Assembly (NCBI GenBank): GCA_902773195.1 | Contig: CACYDL010000048.1 | Coordinates: 1 to 14,871 of the forward strand | From: an uncultured Lachnospiraceae bacterium | GTDB lineage: Bacteria > Bacillota_A > Clostridia > Lachnospirales > Lachnospiraceae | Direction of reading: 5' to 3' | Length of the DNA stretch: 14,871 bases | Shown: positions 1 through 7,143 of the stretch, one piece after another | Layout of the letters: each line of letters opens with the position of its first letter | How positions within the stretch are numbered: position 1 is the stretch's first letter | Made by a program: the position numbers and the translations under genes | The notes under the pieces: generated by a model | The model's database searches: none | Told to the model about the DNA's origin: nothing | The model's input: the letters and a program-made list of their open reading frames with translations, nothing else

Positions 1-3000
1 GCGGTCCCGGAGGCGCCGTCCTTTCCCGTCACGAGCGTGACCGCCGCGCCGTTCCCGTCTTCGTACGGGGAGGCGCAGCCGCTGTCCCGATAGACCCCGT
101 AGACCGCGCCGGAGAGGTCCAGATCCGGATCCTCCGCCATCCGCGGATCCGCGGGGACCTTCCGGATCATGAGCCACCCGTCGTTCCGCACCCTCGTCTC
201 CACGAAATTGGAATCGTAGGAGCCGAAAGGATCGTCGACCTTCGAGCGGCTTCGGATCACGTCGCCTTCGCCCGCTCCGGTCACCAGCACCCTGTAGATG
301 ACGGTGACGGTCTCCCCGGACGAAAGGACGCCGTGGGCCGTGATCGTCCCTCCGCTCTCGGACACGGAGAGGGTGCTGCTTCCGCCCGACGAGGTGACGC
401 GGGCGCTTCCTTCGACGTAGGTCAGCTCCGCCCCCTCCCGCAGCTCCGTGCCGTCCATTCCCGCCCGGGGCACCTCGATGACGATCCGGTGGGACGGATC
501 CTCCAGGCTGTGTCCGCCCTCCGTGTCATCGTAGATGTTGGTATAGGTGACGGTATAGGTAATCTCGTGTCCGTTTCTGACATAGCCCTCTCCGTCCTCC
601 TCCGGCGTGGACACCGTCTCCTTCACGGCGTTTCCGTAGATGGCGGTAAACCGGTAGTTCGCCGTCGCGAGATGCCTGTTCTCCGCCGTGGCGGGCTTCC
701 TGTCATTCTCCGGCAGGACGACGGCGGTGCCGAGTATCCCGGATCCCTCCAGCAGGGCCGAACGGTCGAACTCGTACTCGGTATAGATCACGGGGATCTC
801 TTCCCCGGATCTCAGGCCGGTCAGTCTGAGGGCGGTCCCGGCGGGCGCCCCCTCGTTGCCGTACTCCTCGGGAATCCAGCTGCGGGAGAGCGGACCGCCG
901 TCTTCCGCGGCGAAGACGACCGGAGCTTCCGGCCCGCCGCGTTCCGGGGCCATGCACAGGCCGGAGGCGGGGATTCCGATCACGACGCCTCCGTTCCCCT
1001 CCCGGATCTTCCACCGGATCGATCCGCTGTAGGACGAGGAGGAGGACGCGGTTCTGACGGTATTTCCTTCCTGCACAAGATTTGCCGCCCGGCCGGCGTA
1101 CCGCTTCGCCCCGACGTTTCTGATCAGGTAAATGCCTCCTCCTTCCCCGGCGAACGTCCAGAGCTGGAAGGGGTCCTCCTCGTCGTCCGCGCTGACGCAC
1201 AGATCCGCCGCGGACGCGGAGCGGCCCGACACGCCCAGGGACAGGCCGGGATCGTCCGCGGGGTGGAGCCGGAAGGTCCTCCCCGCGTACCGGTCCAGGG
1301 ACGGCTCGTCGCCGTTGTAGTAGGGGCGGAGCGATTCCTCCGAGTCCGGGTCCCCCTCCGGCAGCACCTCCACCGTCCCGCTGCCTCCGGTGAGGGCGGC
1401 GATCTCATAGCTGCTTCCGGGGACGAGAATCACCTTCTCCCCCTTCGCGTCAAGGACGTAGTGGGTCGCCTGCTTCAGGGGATTTCCCGCGGTCCCCGAG
1501 CAGGCCGCCTGCGGGAGCAGGATCGTGCCGCCCGCTCCCGACACCGTCTCCGCGGCGGTCTCCAGCGAGACGCAGGTGCGGAACAGCACCTTCTGCAGCG
1601 AAGCGGTATCTTCCGTGACGACCGTCTGTTCTCCCAGCTCCCCGGCATATTCCCGCACGACAAGATCGTACCCGTCGATGTGGATGGACGTTCCCTTCAT
1701 CGCGGTATTCTCCGCCGTCATGGAGTCCGGATCCGCCACCCCTCCTTCGTCGTATCTTGTGGCGCGGTAATCCCTTTCCGCCGGAAACAGGTTTTTCGTC
1801 AGCACGGCGTGCTCTCCGTCGAACGACGGCGGCGGGGCCGGTCTTTCCCCGCTTCTCTGTCGGGCGGATTCCGCCGCGTAATCATAGCGCTTCGCGGAAT
1901 CGTCGTCGAAGGTGACCAGCGACTGGGTGAAAACGGCGGTATCCCCGATGATGCCGGGATTCTCCTTCGTCTTCATCCGGATCGTGAGACCGAATTCGCT
2001 CCTGGTCCCGGTCTCCTGCACAAAATCATAGGTCGCGACCAGGGCTCCCACGACGGTCCCGCTGCGGCAGGCCTCCTCATAGGAGGAAAAGTACAGAAGA
2101 TCCCCGCCGCAGACGGAGAAGTCCTCCGCGTTCATCCGGCCCAGGGCGATGTCGGAGGACTCCTTCATCTCCTCCTCCGACGCGAAGGCTTCGCCGTTCC
2201 CCCTCGTGATCCAGGCCACCCTGAAAGCGTCGTTGTATCCCGTGACGTAGGGAAGCCCCGTCGACGGCATCAGGTAAGGCTCCGTCGTCACGCCGTCCCA
2301 GAGAATCCAGGTGTAGCGGCTCTTCTCGATCCTCGGATTTGTCTCGGAGGGCGTTCTTCCTCCGTCCGACATCAGAAAGAAATCCGCCCCGTAGCCTATG
2401 TTGCCGTCCGTCGACTGGGAAGAGGTCGTATAGAAGCCGGAGCCCCTTCTCCCGTGGGAGGGATAGAGCCACACGTTCCAGGAGCCCTCGCCCGTGATCT
2501 GATTCGAGCTCGTCATATGGGCCCCGGGCTGATCGAACACGCACAGTTCCCCGCTCATCCGGTCGTAGGCCGTCACATGGATCCCCTGAATCTTCAGGGA
2601 GTACTCCGGGAGCTGCCCGTTCATCTTCTCCTGCTTCTGAAACGTCATGATATGGCCGAAGGACAGCAGTTCTCCGGCGCCGGTCCGCGTGATGCCGGCG
2701 GGATCGATCTCAAAGAAAAAGAAGGAACGGCCTCCCTCCGACGCGCAGCCGATGCTGCCCGTCCCGTCGTCCCGGTATCCGGTGATCTTCCCCGTTCCCC
2801 TGGCCGCCGCGTCCGCCGTCGAATAACTCGAGCCGGAGCCGTTGAAGGTTCTGACCGTGGCGTACATGTCCGGCCCGCCGTCGTCGGAGCGGGTCACGGT
2901 TCCGGGGTGGATCGCGCCGGAGGGCAGGCCCGTCTCCCCGTCGGTCATCTCGTGCGTCCTCACGTCGTACAGTCCGGCGTCGCCGGGCAGATCCGGATTT

Positions 3001-5111
3001 CCGGTGTTCTCCAGCGCAAAGGCGACGCGGATGGGCCTGGATGTATCGATCCTGCTGATCCCCTTGTCGCTGCCCCCCGGCTTTGCCGCTCTGAGATAGA
3101 AATTGAAATTCTTGAGCCTGCCCTTCTCCCGCCTGGTCTCCGTCCAGTCCTCCGGATTGAAATGGGCCTCGAGCTCCCGGTAGAAGCTGAGGGTCACCGG
3201 GGCGAGCCGGAAGGAAAGCTCCACATAGGGCGCGCAGGTGATGCTCACCTCGGAGGTCACATTTCCCTGATCCGCTTCCCGCATCCCGTTCTCCGCATCG
3301 GGAATAACCGTATTGTCCGTAAGCGCGATCCACGCCCGGAAGGACGGCTTCAGCGAAGAGCGGTTTTCCATGTCGTGAATGCTGACGACACAGTTGACGG
3401 TGCCTGCTCCGGGAACGGAATAGAGCTCCCGGGTCCCGTCGCCCAGCACCGCCTCCGTATCCGGAAGCGCCCGGTAACCCGTGAGCGTCTGGGTGCCGTC
3501 GCCGGACACGACGACAGGATCCTTCAGCCAGGGCATGGCTTCCAGGTGAAAGGACGCCATCTCAGGGCCGACGGGGAGCGTATAGCTGACGTAGAGCCTC
3601 ACGCCTCTGATGGTGTTGTAGAGATACGCGTCGTTCAGCGCCGTCGCGTAGCACAGGGTGTAAATCACGTCGTCGTTGGTTCTGACCACGTGATTGGCGT
3701 CGCTGAGATCATGGCCCCTGAAATCGTAACCCTCCGCCTTCGTTCCCTCCTCGTCGGAGAGATCGCTCTCCTCGTCCCAGTCTCCCGTTCCGTCCCTCTT
3801 TTTCGCGAGAACGAAGTCCGACAGATAGCACATGGATTCCGCCTTCGTGGGGGCGGGAACGAAATCGATTCCCCGCCCTTCCGTCCGGTTTCCGGGAAGC
3901 TCGTCCGCGTATACGTCCGCCGTCAGAAGAGCCGACGCCTTTCCCAGAAGGGAATCCCGGGACATCTCGCTTTCGTCCACAATGCCCGCGTTCAGGGCGG
4001 AGTCGACGATTTCCTTCGGCACCGGGACGTCTCCTTCGAGAATCGCGGCCGCCGCGGCGGCCGCTGCCTCCTCCGTCTTTCCCGACTTCTCGGCGGCCAT
4101 CTGCCTGAGTCCTTCATCTTCCCGGTTTTTGGCCAGTATGACGGCCACGGCGTCGACGGAAGGATCGATTTCCTCATCCACCCCGTCGCCGAGAATCCTT
4201 CTCAGGTCGGATTCCGCCACCAGCTCCGCCGGCGTCATGTCCTCCGGCGACAGCTCCCGCACCGTGCTGTTTTCCTCCGTCGGTTCCTCCGCCGCGCTCT
4301 CCGGCTCCGCCGCCTCCGGGTCTTCCGGTTCCGTCCCCTCCGGGCTGTCCGATTCCGTTCCTTCCGGGTTTTCCGGTTCCGCTTCTCCGGGGCTGTCCGG
4401 CCCCGTCTCCGCCGGGCTGTCCGGTTCCGCTTCTCCGGGGTTTTCCGGCTCCGTCTCCGCCGGGCTGTCCGGTTCCGCTTCTCCGGGGTTTTCCGGCTCC
4501 GTCTCTGCCGGGCTGTCCGATTCCTCTTCTCCGGGGTTTTCCGGCTCCGTCTCCGCCAGGCTCTCCGATTCCGCTTCTCCGGGATTATCCGGCTCTGTCT
4601 CCGCCGGGTCTTCCTCCCCTGTTTCCTCCGGGCTCTCCGGCGCCTCGTCCTCCGTACGTTCCGCCGGAGTATCCTCCGTCTGATCCTCCGTCAGGGCGTC
4701 CCCCGCGCTCCCCGGTTCTTCCCCCGGTTCTCCTCCCGGCGCCTCCCCGGCGCCGTCCGGCGGTCCGTCAGGGGTGATCCCGGTTTCTCCCGCGTATTCC
4801 TCTGAAGACTCTCCGGCAGGAACTTCCATCGAGGCCCCCGCCGTCCCGTCATCCCCTCCTGCGCCGGGATCGTCCGAAGCCGCCCAGTCCGGCGCCATGG
4901 CCGCTGCCGGCACGACCATGGCCGGTTCCGGCATTTCCTCCGCCTCGGACATGGGCTGCGGCAGGTTCTCCGTCCCCGAATTCCCGATGGCGCCCGGGAA
5001 GCCGAATCCGGTCTCGGGACCGGCCGCCAGACCCGGTCCCGACGCGGCCCAAACCGTCAGGCACAGAAAAACCGCCAGCAGTGCCAGTGCTCTCTTTCTC
5101 TTTTTCTTCAT
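1..5111 (-). CDS. Giant pilus-associated surface adhesin, partial (C-terminus outside window)
   Basis: An open frame of 1703 codons runs without a stop from an ATG at 5111 to the left edge, so the C-terminus is missing. Residues 1-30 form a signal peptide (MKKKRKR, then a hydrophobic core, cleavage near GLAA). Residues 50-280 are low-complexity and acidic, rich in Glu, Pro and Ser, with six 16-residue repeats at 170-265. About 440-1260 is a large beta-rich region I cannot assign; VVRTNDDVIYTL near 475 resembles adhesin head domains. A ricin-trefoil-like module follows (about 1279-1415), then a DUF11-like or isopeptide-type domain (about 1512-1642, NGHEITYTVTYTN). A SpaA/Cna-B-type domain begins near 1645 (LMIRKV, Lys1651 a candidate isopeptide lysine; AVYGVYRDSG). 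The start overlaps the preceding pilin stop as ATGA, with AGGAGG nine bases upstream. Inferred role: tip adhesin of the sortase-built pilus. A sorting signal is expected beyond the window but not seen. Confidence 0.85.
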   Translation of the reverse strand, partial: MKKKRKRALALLAVFLCLTVWAASGPGLAAGPETGFGFPGAIGNSGTENLPQPMSEAEEMPEPAMVVPAAAMAPDWAASDDPGAGGDDGTAGASMEVPAGESSEEYAGETGITPDGPPDGAGEAPGGEPGEEPGSAGDALTEDQTEDTPAERTEDEAPESPEETGEEDPAETEPDNPGEAESESLAETEPENPGEEESDSPAETEPENPGEAEPDSPAETEPENPGEAEPDSPAETGPDSPGEAEPENPEGTESDSPEGTEPEDPEAAEPESAAEEPTEENSTVRELSPEDMTPAELVAESDLRRILGDGVDEEIDPSVDAVAVILAKNREDEGLRQMAAEKSGKTEEAAAAAAAAILEGDVPVPKEIVDSALNAGIVDESEMSRDSLLGKASALLTADVYADELPGNRTEGRGIDFVPAPTKAESMCYLSDFVLAKKRDGTGDWDEESDLSDEEGTKAEGYDFRGHDLSDANHVVRTNDDVIYTLCYATALNDAYLYNTIRGVRLYVSYTLPVGPEMASFHLEAMPWLKDPVVVSGDGTQTLTGYRALPDTEAVLGDGTRELYSVPGAGTVNCVVSIHDMENRSSLKPSFRAWIALTDNTVIPDAENGMREADQGNVTSEVSITCAPYVELSFRLAPVTLSFYRELEAHFNPEDWTETRREKGRLKNFNFYLRAAKPGGSDKGISRIDTSRPIRVAFALENTGNPDLPGDAGLYDVRTHEMTDGETGLPSGAIHPGTVTRSDDGGPDMYATVRTFNGSGSSYSTADAAARGTGKITGYRDDGTGSIGCASEGGRSFFFFEIDPAGITRTGAGELLSFGHIMTFQKQEKMNGQLPEYSLKIQGIHVTAYDRMSGELCVFDQPGAHMTSSNQITGEGSWNVWLYPSHGRRGSGFYTTSSQSTDGNIGYGADFFLMSDGGRTPSETNPRIEKSRYTWILWDGVTTEPYLMPSTGLPYVTGYNDAFRVAWITRGNGEAFASEEEMKESSDIALGRMNAEDFSVCGGDLLYFSSYEEACRSGTVVGALVATYDFVQETGTRSEFGLTIRMKTKENPGIIGDTAVFTQSLVTFDDDSAKRYDYAAESARQRSGERPAPPPSFDGEHAVLTKNLFPAERDYRATRYDEGGVADPDSMTAENTAMKGTSIHIDGYDLVVREYAGELGEQTVVTEDTASLQKVLFRTCVSLETAAETVSGAGGTILLPQAACSGTAGNPLKQATHYVLDAKGEKVILVPGSSYEIAALTGGSGTVEVLPEGDPDSEESLRPYYNGDEPSLDRYAGRTFRLHPADDPGLSLGVSGRSASAADLCVSADDEEDPFQLWTFAGEGGGIYLIRNVGAKRYAGRAANLVQEGNTVRTASSSSSYSGSIRWKIREGNGGVVIGIPASGLCMAPERGGPEAPVVFAAEDGGPLSRSWIPEEYGNEGAPAGTALRLTGLRSGEEIPVIYTEYEFDRSALLEGSGILGTAVVLPENDRKPATAENRHLATANYRFTAIYGNAVKETVSTPEEDGEGYVRNGHEITYTVTYTNIYDDTEGGHSLEDPSHRIVIEVPRAGMDGTELREGAELTYVEGSARVTSSGGSSTLSVSESGGTITAHGVLSSGETVTVIYRVLVTGAGEGDVIRSRSKVDDPFGSYDSNFVETRVRNDGWLMIRKVPADPRMAEDPDLDLSGAVYGVYRDSGCASPYEDGNGAAVTLVTGKDGASGT
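867..1277 (-). other. Ricin-B-lectin-like (beta-trefoil) module within the adhesin
   Basis: Residues about 1279-1415 of the adhesin contain three Trp positions in a similar setting: QLW at 1318, IRW at 1367 and RSW at 1412, spaced 49 and 45 residues apart. The first is a true QxW motif. The stretch YLIRNVGAKRYAG resembles the 'i.n..sgk.l' part of a trefoil repeat. Roughly 45-residue periodicity with QxW is the hallmark of ricin-type carbohydrate-binding trefoils. The two later copies lack the Gln, so sugar binding is not assured. Confidence 0.6.
4317..4604 (-). repeat. Six 48-bp tandem repeats coding a Glu/Pro-rich stalk
   Basis: Six in-frame 48-base units encode residues 170-265 of the giant adhesin. 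The best-conserved unit reads AETEPENPGEAEPDSP, built from two related 8-residue halves. The central units are nearly identical at DNA level and the outer ones diverge, as expected for expansion by slippage or unequal crossing-over. Acidic Pro/Glu repeats of this type commonly act as extended, wall-spanning spacers; that role is inferred here. Confidence 0.9.
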
Positions 5112-6175
5112 GACGTCTTTCCTCCTTTTCTATTCCTGTACATCACGACGGCCGCCGAAAGCAGCGCGGCACACGCCGCGAACGCCCACCGGAGCACCCC
5201 CGAGGCGTCTCCCGTCCTGACCGGGCCGGTCACGGACGTTCCGGTCGTTTCGCCCGTCCCGGGCGTCGGCACTCTGTCGTATCCGGCGTATTTCGTATTG
5301 ATAAACGAAGCCTTCGCCGTCACCTTCCTTCCGATTCGCCCCGAGGAGCCGGTGGAATCGGTCCGGTAGCCGTCCTGCCCGGCCTCCCGCTCCGTGACGC
5401 GGTAAACGGTGCCGGCGGGAATGCCGCGAATGACGGCGTTCTGGCCGTTGGCGAGAAGAATCGTCCCGCCCGACGCGATCGTCCCTGAGGATCCGTCGCT
5501 CTTTTCGAAGCGGAAGGAACCCTCCGCCCCGAGGACGATCTCGAAGGTAAACGCCTTCCTCCTGTCGCCTCCGTTTCCCGAGACCTCCTTCGCGATCACC
5601 AGCTCCCCGCAGGGGGAGGCCTTCGGCTCCGCCGACAGGTCACGGACCTCCCGTCCTTCCTCCGATGCGGACGGAATGCTGAAAAGGAACGGCCCGGACG
5701 GCAGATGTCCCTCCGCCGGATCCGTCTCCGCGGCGAGATAGACGCCGTCGTCAAGTCCCCCGATCACACATTTTCCGTCCTGTCCGGTTCTTCCGGCGCG
5801 CTTCAGTCCCCCGGGCACGCCGCCCCGGTATGCCTCCAGGACATCCGGCAGAATCTCCTCCGCCGCCGTCTCCGGCCCCACGGCGATCTTTCCTCCGTCC
5901 TTCCCCCTTATCAGGGATTCCAGCGAGGCTGCGAGGCGGTTCCCCTCTGCCCGCTCCGACGCCTCGGCGATCTTCATGCATGTAAACTCCGCCCCGCGGA
6001 CCGGTTCCTTCCCGTCGACGCTGTCGTAATAAGAAATGGTCAGGCTTCCTCCTCCGACCTTCTTCCCGGTATCGGCCTGCGCGGAGACGCCGGGGACGGC
6101 CGTCAGCAGGGCGGCTCCCGCGGCAGCGCCGGCGGCAAGAACAGCCGCCCGTCTCAACAAGTTTCGTAACGTCAT
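5108..6175 (-). CDS. Small SpaA-type pilin, probably the basal or minor subunit
   Basis: This 355-residue wall-anchored protein starts at ATG 6175, preceded by GGGAGG six bases upstream. The ATG overlaps the sortase stop as ATGA, and an upstream in-frame start at 6226 would sit inside the sortase gene. Residues 1-32 are a signal peptide (cleavage near GVSA). Residues 43-185 form a SpaA-like domain with an E-box at VYLAAETDP (Glu150). Residues 189-296 form a second domain of DUF7601/FctA type: GELVIAKEVSG with Lys196, and TVYRVTERE with Glu262, are candidate isopeptide partners. The C-terminus carries PVRTGD (318-323), a hydrophobic helix (about 328-346) and the basic tail YRNRKGGK. The VYPKN pilin motif is absent, so it should not polymerise as a backbone. 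It may be the wall-linked base or an accessory subunit. Its stop overlaps the adhesin start. Confidence 0.85.
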   Translation of the reverse strand: MTLRNLLRRAAVLAAGAAAGAALLTAVPGVSAQADTGKKVGGGSLTISYYDSVDGKEPVRGAEFTCMKIAEASERAEGNRLAASLESLIRGKDGGKIAVGPETAAEEILPDVLEAYRGGVPGGLKRAGRTGQDGKCVIGGLDDGVYLAAETDPAEGHLPSGPFLFSIPSASEEGREVRDLSAEPKASPCGELVIAKEVSGNGGDRRKAFTFEIVLGAEGSFRFEKSDGSSGTIASGGTILLANGQNAVIRGIPAGTVYRVTEREAGQDGYRTDSTGSSGRIGRKVTAKASFINTKYAGYDRVPTPGTGETTGTSVTGPVRTGDASGVLRWAFAACAALLSAAVVMYRNRKGGKTS

Positions 6176-7143
6176 TGAATTCCTCCCTTCTTCTTTTTTC
6201 CTCCGCCGGAGGAGAGCCCGAACCATCCGGCGGCGGCCGCGGCGGCCGGCAGAGACGCCAGGACCGCCGTTCTCAGCACCGCCTTCCGGCTGATCCGGTC
6301 GACTCTCAGTGTTTCCGTAACTCCGGTCTCACCGGACGGATCCGGGAGAACCCGCTCCCCCGTCACCAGCAGCCTGTGGTCATTGATCCCGTAGGGCGTG
6401 CAGGTGTACAGGGTGACGAGATCCCGTCCTTTTTCAATCTGCAGGTACAGGCTCTCCTCCTCCGGCAGCACGACCCTGATCCTCCTGACCGCGTATCCAT
6501 GGATGGTCCCGGGGAGATGGATCAGAAAGCGGTCGCCGGCCGCCAGTTTTGTCAGGCCGTTAAACAGCTCCGCGGTCGGAAGTCCGGTGTGCCCCGCGAT
6601 GACCGCGTGGGTGGACGGTCCGCCGCTGGGAAGCGAGCTTCCGTACATATGGCCGCACTCATATTCCAGAACCTCCGACGAGGTGCCGTGGGCGACGGGA
6701 AGATGGACCCCGATGGCCGGGATCTCCAGATACCCCATGATCCCGTCTGACCCTCCCGCGAGGACAGACTCGTACTCCCGGTCGGAGGCGCCTTCCCCTC
6801 CGTACTGAAACAGACGGCCCTCCTGTCTCTTTTCGATCTTTCTGTTGTACGCCTCCGCCGCCCGCAGAACCGCCGCCGACTCATCGTCCGACAGGCCGTC
6901 GGACAGGCCGGCAAAGCCCCTGAGGCAGGAGATCCTGTGGATTTCCGTCACGGAATCCGACAGCGAGGGCCAGACGAGAAGGGACGCAGCCGCGGCGATG
7001 AGGAGGACCGCCGGAAGACGGAACGGCCTTTTCCCCGCTGTAAGCGGCGGTCTTTTCCCCGCCGGAGATACCGGTTCTTCCCCCGCCGGAGAAAACGGTT
7101 CTTTCCCCGCCGGCGGCGCCGGTCTTCCCGCCTGTCCCGTCAT
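6172..7143 (-). CDS. srtC: Class C sortase (pilin polymerase)
   Basis: This 323-residue membrane transpeptidase cleaves pilin sorting signals and joins subunits through the pilin-motif lysine. Class C features are a hydrophobic segment at 43-58, MGYLEIPAIGVHLPVAHGT at 136-154, catalytic His185 in AGHTGLP, Cys248 in TLYTCTPYG, Arg257 in NDHRLLV, and a C-terminal membrane helix (about 288-310) ending in KKKK. Two things are odd. The segment before MGYLEIP (about 105-133), where class C enzymes usually carry an Asp-Pro-Phe/Trp lid, has no Asp-Pro. The cytoplasmic N-terminus is lengthened by four 8-residue repeats (PAGKEPFS-like). The ATG at 7143 overlaps the major pilin stop as ATGA, with AGGGGCGG upstream. 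It lies between two pilin genes, which are its likely substrates. Confidence 0.92.
   Translation of the reverse strand: MTGQAGRPAPPAGKEPFSPAGEEPVSPAGKRPPLTAGKRPFRLPAVLLIAAAASLLVWPSLSDSVTEIHRISCLRGFAGLSDGLSDDESAAVLRAAEAYNRKIEKRQEGRLFQYGGEGASDREYESVLAGGSDGIMGYLEIPAIGVHLPVAHGTSSEVLEYECGHMYGSSLPSGGPSTHAVIAGHTGLPTAELFNGLTKLAAGDRFLIHLPGTIHGYAVRRIRVVLPEEESLYLQIEKGRDLVTLYTCTPYGINDHRLLVTGERVLPDPSGETGVTETLRVDRISRKAVLRTAVLASLPAAAAAAGWFGLSSGGGKKKKGGIQ
6182..6187 (-). promoter_or_regulatory. Ribosome binding site fixing the small-pilin start
   Basis: GGGAGG on the minus strand lies six bases before the ATG at 6175. It lies inside the end of the sortase gene and selects 6175 over an upstream in-frame ATG at 6226, which has no such site and would put a charged, signal-like-free stretch ahead of the signal peptide. 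Confidence 0.8.
7024..7119 (-). repeat. Four 24-bp tandem repeats in the sortase N-terminal tail
   Basis: Four consecutive imperfect 24-base units (7024-7047, 7048-7071, 7072-7095, 7096-7119) each contain a TTCCCCGCCGG-like core on the plus strand. On the minus strand they encode the octapeptides PAGKEPFS, PAGEEPVS, PAGKRPPL and TAGKRPFR. A further degenerate unit covers the start codon (7120-7143). They lie before the first membrane helix, so the peptide should be cytoplasmic. Confidence 0.85.

Noticed and set aside
333..4805. A 1490-codon open frame on the plus strand, antisense to the adhesin
   Set aside because: Its product is Arg-, Gly- and Pro-rich without recognisable domains. Its tandem repeats are only the complement of the adhesin stalk repeats. 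The minus-strand frame has a signal peptide, ribosome site, ATGA coupling and pilus domains. Similar antisense frames lie opposite the other clear genes, as expected at high GC.
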